Of a DNA stretch of 64,000 bases, positions 10,173 to 19,286 are shown in pieces. Each line of letters starts with the position of its first letter. Position 1 is the stretch's first letter. Source of the stretch: Fen-1298 sp963833465 (GTDB lineage Bacteria; Bacteroidota; Ignavibacteria; UBA10030); the NCBI GenBank assembly GCA_963833465.1, contig CAWHXW010000004.1, positions 682,001 through 746,000 on the forward strand, written 5' to 3'. Position numbers and translations under genes: made by a program. The notes under the pieces are model-generated. The model saw only the letters and a program-made list of their open reading frames with translations, did not search any database and was not told the DNA's origin.

Positions 10173-10601
10173 TTATACCGACAAGTTTTCTATTTCCGCC
10201 GCCTTCACAAGTGCGCTATTGACGGCAGGAATTTGCGGGTTTGGTTTATCCCAACTTAAGTCTCCCTTTACCCACACGTAAGTATAGCCAACGAAAAGGA
10301 TAAAAAGGAAAACCGCCATCTCCAAAAAACCCAAAATACCAAACTGTCTGTAAACCAATGACCATGGAAAGAGAAATGCTACTTCTACATCGAAAATAAG
10401 AAAGATAAGTGCTATAACATAAAAACGGACATTAAAGCGAATCCATGCACTGCCGATCGGTTCTTCACCGCATTCATACGAGGCATTTTTTTCTGGATAC
10501 GGACGATAAGGGCGAAATATCCATGCACCTAATAAGCTGAGAGCAACAAAAATTGCACCAATAAGAATGAAAATGAACGCTTTGCCAAATTCTGATAGCA
10601 T
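10173..10601 (-). CDS. nuoA: NADH-quinone oxidoreductase subunit A
   Basis: Three-helix membrane subunit A, 142 residues, first gene of the operon. The conserved loop YECGEEPIGSAW with RFNVRFYVIALIFLIFDVE is intact. It has a C-terminal extension of about 20 residues (NPQIPAVNSALVK and onward) beyond the core family. A promoter lies 58 bases upstream. Confidence 0.95.
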   Translation of the reverse strand: MLSEFGKAFIFILIGAIFVALSLLGAWIFRPYRPYPEKNASYECGEEPIGSAWIRFNVRFYVIALIFLIFDVEVAFLFPWSLVYRQFGILGFLEMAVFLFILFVGYTYVWVKGDLSWDKPNPQIPAVNSALVKAAEIENLSV

Positions 10602-10658
10602 AAATTACCGCTTCAATTCCCTGAATCCCAATCTGAAAAATTGTTAAATATGATAATT

Positions 10659-10687
10659 AATATACTGGATACTTGTGCGTATGTCAA
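10659..10687 (-). promoter_or_regulatory. Promoter of the nuo operon
   Basis: On the minus strand TTGACA (10682-10687) and TATATT (10659-10664) are separated by exactly 17 bases. The predicted start near 10652 gives a leader of about 50 bases before nuoA. The match to the sigma-70 consensus is 6/6 at -35 and 5/6 at -10. Confidence 0.75.
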
Positions 10688-10840
10688 GAAACTTGGACTC
10701 ACGCTTTATTTGATTACTGCACTTTTGAAAAACATTTATGACACAATCTTCAAGAATTTTTTCTGGAGACATTAAATGAACAAGATTACGTAAAATTTCT
10801 CCACCTCTTAGCTTCCATTTATCTTTTGTTCTTTATTATT

Positions 10841-12236
10841 TCACTTTTTTTGCTTTTCAATTTTCCAAAACCCCGGCAACTCGTTATAATAATGCGCTGT
10901 CGTTTTAATTCCTCCGAAGAAGTTATCGAGATTAAGGAATTCATTTGGTGCGTGGGCATTCTCATCCGGCAGCCCAAAACCGAGTAATACAGAATCTATC
11001 CCAAGTAATTTTTTGAAGTCTACTACAATTGGAATTGAGCCGCCTTCGCGTTGATATAATGGCTTTTTGCCGAAACCCCTTTTCCAATGCTGTTACCGCC
11101 GCTTGCACACCCGGACTATCGACCGGGGTAATTGCCGGTTCACCGCCATGCAGGTTGCGTACTTTTACAGAGACTGTTTTCGGTGCAATTGCTTTTATGT
11201 GTTTTTCAAACAACTTCGCAATTTTTTCAGATGATTGATCCGGTACCAACCGCATAGATATTTTTGCAAATGCTTTTGCTGGAAGAACTGTCTTCGCTCC
11301 TTCACCTATATAACCGCCCCAGATACCATTGCATTCGAGTGTAGGCCGCGCCCAGAGCCGCTCAAGTGATGTAAATCCTTTTTCGCCATATAATTGTTTT
11401 AACCCGAGTGATTTCGCATACTTTTTATCACTCCAAGGAAGTTTTTTAAACGACGCACGTTCGGCTTTGGTCAAAGGACGCACATCATTATACATTCCTT
11501 TCACAGTTATGCGTCCATTTTTATCATGAAGAGATGCGATTATTTCCGTTAATGCTTGGATAGGATTGTGTACCGAACCCCCGAACGAACCGGAATGCAA
11601 ATCACCATTTGGTCCTGTCACTTCAACTTCCAAATACGCTAAGCCGCGCAAGGCATACGTAACAGACGGAACACCTTTAGCAAACATTCCAGAATCAGAA
11701 ATAACAATCACATCGGCTTTGAGCAATTCTTTATGCTCACTGATAAACTTAGCAAGGTTTTCACTGCCTATTTCTTCCTCTCCTTCAAAAATAATTTTGA
11801 TATTCACCGGCAATGTACCGCCATTTTTTAAAAATGCCTCAATAGCCTTCAAATGAATAAATATTTGACCTTTGTCATCTGAAGCACCGCGCGCATACAA
11901 ATTTTCTCCGCGAATTGTTGCCTCAAATGGAGGTGTCTTCCATAAATCCACTGGATCTTCCGGTTGCACATCGTAATGTCCATAAACTAGAATTGTCGGT
12001 TTGCCCGCCGCACCAAGCCAATCGGCATATACTACCGGATGCCCTTCTGTCTCTAAAATCTGCAAATTCTGCAGACCAATATTTATCATATGGTTCTTAA
12101 GCCATTCTGCTGTACGTCGCATTTCCGGTTTGCGATCTGTTTGCGAACTTACGCTTGGAATTGCAAGAAGTTCTTTCAATTCAGCAAGGTAACGTTAATG
12201 ATTAGATTCTATGTATGATAAAATTTTTTCCATCAT
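10841..12236 (-). pseudogene. M20-family dipeptidase, broken by a nonsense codon and a frameshift
   Basis: Cytosolic M20 metallopeptidase (CNDP/PepV-like dipeptidase), about 463 residues if repaired. The open part shows the metal-site motifs YGHYDVQP, GASDDKGQ and EGEEEIGS. Two lesions are visible. First, translation from the ATG at 12236 or 12233, which follows AAAGGA, runs MEKILSYIESNH and hits TAA at 12195-12197, where homologues have a residue such as Gln (CAA). Second, near 11070-11073 an extra base throws the frame; in the shifted frame the C-terminus continues perfectly (KPLYQREGGSIPIVV, GLPDENAHAPNEF) to TGA at 10841. A TTG at 12179 could restart translation but would not cure the frameshift. 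It is probably inactive unless both are sequence errors. Confidence 0.85.
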
Positions 12237-12499
12237 TCAATCCTTTTAATTAGAGTTTTTACAAAAGCTGCTTTTCTTTTGTTTATTGTGTACACTAATA
12301 TTTTTTTAACCAAGAAGTAAAAGGGAAATGATTATTAAAATTTATGTTCTATTCCACAATTGTATCACTTAAAGTGCAATCTTTATAAAGAGTTGAATCA
12401 TTTTAACATGTATTTTTTGTGTCGTATGTTTTTTTAATTATCTCAATCTGCTAATAAATGAATTAGTATACATTATTCAAGATTGCATTGCGCGGGATT

Positions 12500-13327
12500 T
12501 TATGCCGACTGGCGTATAACAAGCTCAGGATTGAATACAATATTTTGTGGTTTGCGAAGAATTTCATCTCTCTGATTCACAGCCATTTTGTATGTGGCTT
12601 CTGCTATCTCTTTCAAAGGTTGTTTAATTGTTGTAATCGTTGGAGTCGAAAGCTGTGCTATAAGCAGATCATCGAAGCCTACAATTGCGATATCTTCAGG
12701 CACACGCACCCCGCGATCTCGAGCACTACTCAATAGACCTAGTGCACAGTTATCACCTGCTGCGCAAAAAATTGCATCCACACCAATAGCCAACAACTTT
12801 GGCATTGCCTCAATACCATCTTCGCGAGAGTAGTGCAACACTTCTATTACGTATCCTTGCGGCAAGGGAATCCCCTTTGCATTTAATGCCTGTTGGAATC
12901 CTTTGAATCTTTGTTCTGCATTGTATCCGCCTTTCACCTTAGTTCTGCCGCTGACAATTGCGATCTTCTTCTTACCCTTCTTAATCAGGTAATCACCAGC
13001 TATCTGTCCGCCTAAATAGTTATCCGTCGTAATTGTAGACACACCGGATGTTTCCTCGTCTATTAATATAATAGGTACATTTTTGTCTGTATAAGCAGCA
13101 ATTATATCGGAATCAGGTCTTATACTAATAGCAACTAAGGCAGTGGGTTTGGCTTGTTCGAGTGCTTGCTTCAATCGTTCCTTCTGTATATCGACATCAT
13201 CGGTTACAGACCGTTGAGCCATATTTTCAGGCTTAAACAATTTTCTAAGATTGTCGATTATAGAAATATGAAATGGCGACCCAAATGTCGGTGCTGCAAC
13301 GATTACTTTTATTTCTCGGTTCGACAT
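12500..13327 (-). CDS. LacI-type periplasmic-binding-like sensor domain without DNA-binding domain
   Basis: 275 residues that align with the ligand-binding half of LacI/GalR regulators (Peripla_BP_3 fold). Marks include the GGQIAGDYLIKKGKKKIAIVSG core, GVDAIFCAAGDNCALGLL, and the typical end DIAIVGFDDLLIAQLSTPTITTIKQP. The usual 55-60 residue helix-turn-helix domain is missing, and no signal peptide is present, so the product should be a soluble cytoplasmic protein that binds a sugar-like ligand. The ATG at 13327 is preceded by AAAGGAG at 11 bases. I looked upstream for a lost HTH in any minus-strand frame and saw none. Its close paralogue lies at 15315-16142. What it acts on is unknown. Confidence 0.8.
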   Translation of the reverse strand: MSNREIKVIVAAPTFGSPFHISIIDNLRKLFKPENMAQRSVTDDVDIQKERLKQALEQAKPTALVAISIRPDSDIIAAYTDKNVPIILIDEETSGVSTITTDNYLGGQIAGDYLIKKGKKKIAIVSGRTKVKGGYNAEQRFKGFQQALNAKGIPLPQGYVIEVLHYSREDGIEAMPKLLAIGVDAIFCAAGDNCALGLLSSARDRGVRVPEDIAIVGFDDLLIAQLSTPTITTIKQPLKEIAEATYKMAVNQRDEILRKPQNIVFNPELVIRQSA

Positions 13328-13577
13328 ATAGGTAAGCTCCTTTCACACATATAAAATACTTATTTTAAAACTATTAATAAGGAATTAACAGAGAACACCA
13401 TACGAATGAATATACATATTAGACGAAGGAAAGGCAAGAAATGGACTTTCGACATTACTAATTTCATTGAGCAATCGTTTTTTTTCGATTTGACTCTCCA
13501 ATAATATTTAATTATGATTTTCAATAAATTACTTAGTAACCAGCGTTATCACAACATATTTTAAAAAAGAATTTTAA

Positions 13578-14408
13578 ATGTTCTTTATTTTTAATAGATT
13601 TTACAGAATTATTTTTTTGATTTGCCTTTTTATCATATCGCCATCAATCCATAGTATGGTCAGACAAGATACAGATATAATCCGACAACAAGAGATCAAT
13701 GCCAAAGGACAAAAAATGGAAAAACCTATTCAATCTCCTTATATAAAAAAAGTAGGTCAACGCGGAAATATTACTATTTGGGTCGTCGATGGAACATACG
13801 TTAGAACGCACATTGATGAAGAATTCACAAATTACGGTGAGCACTACGGTTTCAAGTGCATTCCAAAAAATGAGTTCTGGTTAGATAAAGAAGCTCATGA
13901 AGATGAGCAGCAATTTTTCATCGATCATTTACTTGTTGAATATCGTTTGGCAGAGAAAGGCGTACCATACGACGATGCATTGAAAAAAGCCGATAGTGTG
14001 GAAATGGCAGAACGAAAAAAAGCCGGAGATATGGAAAAATTAACTAAAGGAGGTAATCTTCCTGATCCAACAAAAGTGCATATAAAACTTTGGAAGGAGT
14101 TAGAATCTGGTGTCAGTGTCTGGATTATTGACGGCAGATTAGTGCGCAGTGTTTTCGATATTGATTTTACAGAAGGCGGTCATGACCACGTGTATGAATT
14201 TGTTCCCCAGAATGAGGTTTGGATTGATAATGATTTGGAAGAAGCTGAGCGTCCGTACGTACTTCTCCATGAGCTGCATGAACGCAATCTGATGGCAAAG
14301 GGTTGGACATATAGTAAAGCACATGAAGATTCAAGTAGACTTGAATACTATTGCCGTCATCATCCTAACGAATTACATGATATGCTCGCAAAAGAAGGGT
14401 GGGAATAA
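13578..14408 (+). CDS. Secreted two-domain protein with HELHE motif, function unknown
   Basis: 276 residues with an N-terminal signal peptide (about residues 1-27, IIFLICLFIISPSIHS). The rest is two copies of one domain of about 80 residues. Copy 1 (about 60-145) contains WVVDGTYVRTHIDEEF, FIPKNEFWLD-like residues (CIPKNEFWLD) and DHLLVEYRLAEKG. Copy 2 (about 175-262) contains WIIDGRLVRSVFDIDF, FVPQNEVWIDN, then LLHELHERNLMAKGW and a YSKAHEDSSRLE helix. The HELHE of copy 2 resembles an HExxH/HExxE zinc site; copy 1 has HLLVE, so only one copy keeps the His-Glu-x-x-x-Glu set. I recall similar single domains in phage-related proteins, but no phage gene is nearby. It ends 4 bases from the convergent gene at 14413. 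Confidence 0.75.
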   Translation: MFFIFNRFYRIIFLICLFIISPSIHSMVRQDTDIIRQQEINAKGQKMEKPIQSPYIKKVGQRGNITIWVVDGTYVRTHIDEEFTNYGEHYGFKCIPKNEFWLDKEAHEDEQQFFIDHLLVEYRLAEKGVPYDDALKKADSVEMAERKKAGDMEKLTKGGNLPDPTKVHIKLWKELESGVSVWIIDGRLVRSVFDIDFTEGGHDHVYEFVPQNEVWIDNDLEEAERPYVLLHELHERNLMAKGWTYSKAHEDSSRLEYYCRHHPNELHDMLAKEGWE

Positions 14409-14412
14409 AAGA

Positions 14413-15198
14413 TTATTTACTAAATCTCCACGCAAATCCAAATGCTTCAAACGAATCCGGAGCAATAGTATTCAAACCAAAACCGGCGGAAAAATCAACT
14501 TGAATATTATTGCTGACTAGATATGTAAAGCCAGCATCCGCACGATAATCTGATACTGAATTTTCTGTTGTGAACCCATAACATTCTGCAAAAATACCAA
14601 TACTCTCGTGTACTGTTGCCGACAACGATATGCTATAAACCGCCGTCGCGTTAGGTTGAATGCCATCCCATTGAAGTCCAAGATTGTACCCAAGCGATAA
14701 ATTTTTATTCAACATGTTTTGCATTAAAAAGTAGAATGAAGGAGCAAGAAATGACGGGCGAAACTCTTTTTTCCCAAAATATGGAAGCATAATTGCAACA
14801 TTTAAAGATGTTTGAGGAATGATCCCTTTTTCAGGACATACTGCAAGTTTTGTTCCGACCGAAACTGGATTGAAACCGTCAAGTGTTGCGACATGTGATG
14901 CACTGTCAACCTTTGTCCCGGCATATTCAAGAGTAATCCGAAGTTCGCAATTTTCCAACATACCAATCCGTACTAATGAAGTGTTGTAAAGAAAATTTAC
15001 AGAATGCGTGCCTTCTGCTGTTTTTGTCTCACTTGAGAACCCTGTCTCAAGCTGCATTGCATTAGGTGGAATGACATCGGGCGGATTTGTTTGACCTGGC
15101 CGATCCGGAATAATCGGTTCAAGCATTGGCAATGTAGATTGCGAAAAACTTTTGACACTCATGAACAATAATACTATAAGCCAAAGAATTTTTTCCAA
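14413..15198 (-). CDS. Outer-membrane beta-barrel, phenol-MetA-like transporter family
   Basis: 261 residues with a signal peptide (LWLIVLLFMSVKSFSQS). The mature start DRPGQTNPPDVIPPNAMQLETGF and the alternating beta pattern to a C-terminal aromatic (FGFAWRFSK) resemble the MetA-pathway-of-phenol-degradation/transporter family (PF13557-like). It probably forms a small outer-membrane channel; the substrate cannot be read. It is convergent with the gene at 13578 and lies between two sensor-domain paralogues. Confidence 0.7.
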   Translation of the reverse strand: MEKILWLIVLLFMSVKSFSQSTLPMLEPIIPDRPGQTNPPDVIPPNAMQLETGFSSETKTAEGTHSVNFLYNTSLVRIGMLENCELRITLEYAGTKVDSASHVATLDGFNPVSVGTKLAVCPEKGIIPQTSLNVAIMLPYFGKKEFRPSFLAPSFYFLMQNMLNKNLSLGYNLGLQWDGIQPNATAVYSISLSATVHESIGIFAECYGFTTENSVSDYRADAGFTYLVSNNIQVDFSAGFGLNTIAPDSFEAFGFAWRFSK

Positions 15199-15314
15199 GA
15201 ATCACCAAATAAATTAAAATGTTTTATTGAGCAACCTGTTAGAAACATTTATTATCTCGCTCCAGTGATAAAACAATTTGATTACACTACGCAAGCTTGT
15301 TTGGCAGCATTATT

Positions 15315-16142
15315 TCATGCAGATTTACGAATCACAAGTTCAGGATTGAATTTGATATTTTGGGGTTTGATGAGAATTTCGTCCGCTTGATTCACTGCCA
15401 TGTTATAAGCAGCTTCAGCCATTTCTTTCAACGGCTGTCTGATGGTAGTCAGCGCTGGGGTCGAAAGCTGTGCAATAAGCAGATCATCAAAACCAATAAT
15501 CGCGACATCTTCTGGTACCCGAACTCCTCGATCTCTTGCTACTGACAGTAACCCTTGTGCGCAGTTATCGCCTGCTGCGCAAAAAATTGCATCCACGCCC
15601 ATAGACAACAGCTTCGGCATTACTTCCACACCATCCTCGCGGGAGTAATTCACAACCTCAACTATATATCCTTGTGGAATCGAAAGTCCTTTAATTTTAA
15701 GTGTCTGTTGGAACCCTTGGAGTCGTTGCTCTGCGTTGTAACCGCCTTTCACTTTAGTCCTGCCGGTAACAATTGCGATTTTCTTCCTGCCCTTCGCAAT
15801 AAGATAATCCCCGGCTATACGTCCGCCCATGCTATTATCTATGGTGATAGTGGAAACACCAGAGGCCACTTCATCAATTAAAATTATAGGTACATTTGCA
15901 GTTGTATAGGCAGCAATTGTTTCTGAATCAGGTCGTATACTAATAGCTATCAAGACAGTAGGTTTGGTTTGCTCTAATGCTTGCTTCAAACGATCCTTTT
16001 GTGTTTCAATATCCCCTGTTACAGACCGCATTGCTAATTCATTCGGTTTGAATAACTTTTTAAAATTTCCAATCATAGAAATTTGTAATGCCGAACCGAA
16101 TGTTGGTGCCGCAACCACTACTTTCGTTTGTAGGTTTGTCAT
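15315..16142 (-). CDS. Second LacI-type sensor domain without DNA-binding domain
   Basis: 275 residues, a close paralogue of the product at 12500-13327 over its whole length, including NAEQR-x-GFQQ, YSREDG, GVDAIFCAAGDNCA and the ARDRGVRVPEDVAIIGFDDLLIAQLSTP block. Again there is no helix-turn-helix and no signal peptide. The frame can be opened five codons to 16157, but MTNLQTKVVVAAPT at 16142 aligns residue for residue with the paralogue's start. Differences cluster in the first subdomain. The two copies are about 2 kb apart, in the same orientation, flanking two envelope genes. Confidence 0.8.
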   Translation of the reverse strand: MTNLQTKVVVAAPTFGSALQISMIGNFKKLFKPNELAMRSVTGDIETQKDRLKQALEQTKPTVLIAISIRPDSETIAAYTTANVPIILIDEVASGVSTITIDNSMGGRIAGDYLIAKGRKKIAIVTGRTKVKGGYNAEQRLQGFQQTLKIKGLSIPQGYIVEVVNYSREDGVEVMPKLLSMGVDAIFCAAGDNCAQGLLSVARDRGVRVPEDVAIIGFDDLLIAQLSTPALTTIRQPLKEMAEAAYNMAVNQADEILIKPQNIKFNPELVIRKSA

Positions 16143-16227
16143 GGATATAATTTCCAACTCAAGTATAGCAATACATCTTTATTATTTAAAAATTAATCTT
16201 AAGATAAGAAATAGATTGTATAAAAAC

Positions 16228-17916
16228 CTATTTCCCTTTCACTCCCAATAATTTATTGTAAATCTTTTTATTCTTCAGAATGTTTATTGCTGTCTGTAAT
16301 TGCTTATCGGATGCAAATGTTGATTCAAAACGTGCTTTATCGCCTTTTAACCGTGCAAGTATTTCTGTTTTTAGTGCTGCGCGGATATCTTCTTGATAGC
16401 GATAAATCTGCTTTCCGCTTGCAGCTTTTAAATCATTTTCCAATTTGCTGACGCCGTCTAAAAAAGATTGATCATATCTCGCATTCACAGCGAGTGTCCG
16501 CAGCTCTTTTAATTTTAATTCTCCTTCATCTTCATACTCGAAACCTTTATCTTTTAGAAATTTATCAAATTCGCCAATTATTTCGTTTGTAACTTCAAAC
16601 GTATCAGGAATCATTTTCTTTTCAGAAGCAAAATGATTGGCATATTTAAAAAGCATAGACTTGCGATTTAATTCTTCAAGATACATATTATGTGTTGTAT
16701 CAGAGACAACCGTATCCGGCAGAATACCACCACTCTCCCAAACTCGTCGATTATGTGCTGTACGGAATTCATGCCGTAGACTGTCGGGTTTTGTTGTTAC
16801 ATTGCCATCATCGTCACGATGCCAATAATCAATTTCCTGAATACACCTCCCGCTCGGCGTATAGTAACGGGCTGTTGTGATTTTGAGCGAAGCATCCTCC
16901 GACAGACGAGTGATTGTTTGCACCAATCCTTTTCCAAACGTGCGTGTTCCAACTACAACGCCTCTATCTAAATCCTGAATTGCACCTCCAACAATTTCAC
17001 TTGCACTTGCACTAAACCGGTTAACAAGCACTGCTATCGGTATATCCATCAACATTGGTGTTTCGGAAGAATAATATTTATGTTCTGAATCGATTTTGCG
17101 TCCACGTGTAGTAACGACGAGACTGCTTTCAGGAACAAATTTGGAAACAACATCGACTGCACTTTCGAGTAATCCACCAGGATTGTCGCGCAAGTCAAGC
17201 ACTAATCCTTTCAACTCTCCCTTCATTCGCATGTCCTTAATTGCACTGCGCAAATCATCTCCTGCTGTTCGTGAAAATCTTTCAAGACGAACATAACCGA
17301 TTCCATTTTCAACATATCCAGCATAAGCAATATTGTGAACTGAAATTTCCTCACGCATTAGTACAAAGTCTATAAGTTTTTTTTCGCCTTCTCGTTCAAT
17401 CCTCATTTTCAATTCTGTACCGGGAGCGCCGCGAACATACTGTCGAATAGCTTCCAGCGAAATTCCTTTTGTTGTTTTCCCTTCCACCTCAATAATTCTA
17501 TCACCAACCTCAACGCCTTGCTTCGAAGCAGAAAATCCTTCAAGCAAATTTATAACCGTCACGTAGCCGTCACGTAGACCGATTGTAATACCGACACCTC
17601 CATATTTACCGCTGGTTATCAGATCAATTTCATCGTTCTCCTTTTCTCCAATGTAGACTGTGTAAGGATCCAGTGTTCTGAGCATTCCGTCGATTCCAGC
17701 GCGCATGAATTCTTCTGGATTAAGAGAATCGACATAACTGATAGTAATTTCTTTATATACTTTGCTGTACATGTCAATACCGTGATAAATTTTCAGATAG
17801 AATTCAGCATCACCGCCTTCTGATGCAAATCCGAAAAATGTCAGCGCCAATAGCGGCATAAGAACAAATATTAAATTTCGCTTATTCTTCCCTGAGATCA
17901 TTTTTGTATAATTCAT
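16228..17916 (-). CDS. S41-family C-terminal processing protease
   Basis: Periplasmic serine protease of the CtpA/Prc family, 562 residues. It has an N-terminal membrane or signal segment (about 13-31), a PDZ domain (about 105-190: YGGVGITIG, GDRIIEVEG) and a catalytic core. The Ser is in NRFSASASE (probably Ser304) and the Lys in FGKGLVQ (Lys329). The C-terminal 200 residues are a charged helical extension found in longer S41 members. GAGG lies before the ATG at 17916. It lies 17 bases after tmk and is probably co-transcribed with it. Confidence 0.92.
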   Translation of the reverse strand: MNYTKMISGKNKRNLIFVLMPLLALTFFGFASEGGDAEFYLKIYHGIDMYSKVYKEITISYVDSLNPEEFMRAGIDGMLRTLDPYTVYIGEKENDEIDLITSGKYGGVGITIGLRDGYVTVINLLEGFSASKQGVEVGDRIIEVEGKTTKGISLEAIRQYVRGAPGTELKMRIEREGEKKLIDFVLMREEISVHNIAYAGYVENGIGYVRLERFSRTAGDDLRSAIKDMRMKGELKGLVLDLRDNPGGLLESAVDVVSKFVPESSLVVTTRGRKIDSEHKYYSSETPMLMDIPIAVLVNRFSASASEIVGGAIQDLDRGVVVGTRTFGKGLVQTITRLSEDASLKITTARYYTPSGRCIQEIDYWHRDDDGNVTTKPDSLRHEFRTAHNRRVWESGGILPDTVVSDTTHNMYLEELNRKSMLFKYANHFASEKKMIPDTFEVTNEIIGEFDKFLKDKGFEYEDEGELKLKELRTLAVNARYDQSFLDGVSKLENDLKAASGKQIYRYQEDIRAALKTEILARLKGDKARFESTFASDKQLQTAINILKNKKIYNKLLGVKGK

Positions 17917-17933
17917 ACAACCTCACTCCAAGA

Positions 17934-18554
17934 TCATTTCTTTATAGTTAATGATTCTGTAATGTGTTTCCAGATCAATTCATGCAAATCGTCGATGGGT
18001 TGCAATCCATCAATGACACAGTACCGTGATTCCGACTTTGCTATTTGAAGGAAACCGTTTCGCGTTCTTTCATAAAATTCTATGCCGCTCGATTCCATAC
18101 GATCTTTATTTTTCTTTGCCGAATGCATACGTTTTTCAATTTCCCGAATCGGTATATCGAGGAAAAACGTCACGTCTGGCACTAACCCTCCGGTAGCGTA
18201 CTTGTTAATTTCATTTATAACTTCGAGAGGAATACCTCTACCATAACCTTGATACGCTGTTGTAGAATCGTAATAACGGTCGCAAATGACCACCATACCG
18301 CCATCAAGTGCAGGGCGTACAACTTCCTGAATCAACTGCGAGCGGCTCGCTGAGAAAAGAAACAATTCGCTTGCTTCAGTCATCCCGTCATTGTTTTTAT
18401 CAAGCAAAATCTTGCGGATTTTTTCTCCAATATCTGTGCCGCCCGGTTCGCGCAGAACAAGCACACGATGATCCTGCTGCGTGAGATGATCTGCGAGCAG
18501 TTGTACTTGCGTTGATTTACCTGAATAATCGAGACCTTCAAATGTTATAAGCAT
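17934..18554 (-). CDS. tmk: Thymidylate kinase
   Basis: Phosphorylates dTMP to dTDP with ATP. 206 residues, normal length. The P-loop GLDYSGKST (7-15), the DR(Y/F) motif in DRYYDST, and the LREPGG dTMP-binding segment are all present. It is the first gene of a probable two-gene unit with the S41 protease. Confidence 0.96.
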   Translation of the reverse strand: MLITFEGLDYSGKSTQVQLLADHLTQQDHRVLVLREPGGTDIGEKIRKILLDKNNDGMTEASELFLFSASRSQLIQEVVRPALDGGMVVICDRYYDSTTAYQGYGRGIPLEVINEINKYATGGLVPDVTFFLDIPIREIEKRMHSAKKNKDRMESSGIEFYERTRNGFLQIAKSESRYCVIDGLQPIDDLHELIWKHITESLTIKK

Positions 18555-18917
18555 AGAGATTGATAAAGTGGTAAGCAGTTTGACGGTTATTTATTGTTGG
18601 AATATAATTTAAAAATTTGATGTTTGTGTTTAATATTTTTTCCGGTTTTTAATTCTAGATGTCTGATACTAAAATACCCAAATTCATAATGTTAAGCAAA
18701 CAATGAAAACTTAATCATTAGTTCCGATGTAGTTTTCATTAATCTTAATTGCTTCAAAAACAAAGGTAAATTCAAAAATAAATTGAAACTTTAAGTAAAT
18801 AAGAATGAATTATTTTATTATCAAATTATTTGTATTTTTAATCCAAATTATTATTTAATATGTACTTCATTAATCCTAAACAACCAGCATCCATACTAGC
18901 GTACAGCAGGTGTTAAT
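18555..18917. other. A+T-rich intergenic region
   Basis: About 360 bases between tmk (leftward) and the rightward genes. It is very A+T rich with no open frame of note. No promoter pair with good spacing, RNA gene or strong hairpin was seen. Confidence 0.6.
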
Positions 18918-19181
18918 ATGCTGCATTGGTTTTTGTTAGCCGGCAACGATTTAGAAAGTTTGAAATCAGAATTTATCGTTTTTTTTTCCGACCATAATTT
19001 CCCTCGAGGTATGGCTTTATGGAAATGGAAAAAAACGTGCTGGATATGCGCACCGGAATCTTTTAAGAATGATATTCTTGCTGTATTTATCCATTACAGT
19101 GTAATTGAATTTTCATCCGCTCCCTCTCCATCTGATACAGAATTCATTTATGGCGATGCTAACTCCCTCAACTTTACTTGA
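18918..19181 (+). CDS. Hypothetical protein, 87 residues
   Basis: A small open frame with a plausible Shine-Dalgarno (AGGTG, 6 bases from the ATG) and protein-like composition: mixed hydrophobic and charged residues, four Trp, and the segment WKKTCWICAPESFKNDILAVF. No signal peptide or known domain is recognised. Its stop codon overlaps the -35 element of the promoter of the next gene. It could be a chance frame; the codon use looks like coding. Confidence 0.45.
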   Translation: MLHWFLLAGNDLESLKSEFIVFFSDHNFPRGMALWKWKKTCWICAPESFKNDILAVFIHYSVIEFSSAPSPSDTEFIYGDANSLNFT

Positions 19182-19205
19182 CAGGCGCTGACATATTCTT
19201 AATAT
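19178..19205 (+). promoter_or_regulatory. Promoter of the ECF sigma factor gene
   Basis: TTGACA (19178-19183) and TAATAT (19200-19205) with a 16-base spacer. The predicted leader to the ATG at 19287 is about 75 bases. It looks vegetative, not ECF-type, so autoregulation is not suggested by this site. Confidence 0.55.
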
Positions 19206-19286
19206 CGATCGCAAATTTGCCTTTCTTGCTCCTCTCCACTTTTTTCATTACAATAAATTCCAAAATAAAGCAGTGACAGATATTTC

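Noticed and set aside
13328..13577. A helix-turn-helix lost by frameshift upstream of the sensor domain
   Set aside because: All minus-strand frames upstream were read; none encodes an HTH-like sequence, and the paralogue also lacks it.
13578..14408. Prophage remnant
   Set aside because: The HELHE-type domain recalls phage proteins, but no integrase, terminase, capsid or attachment-site repeat is nearby and the protein has a signal peptide.
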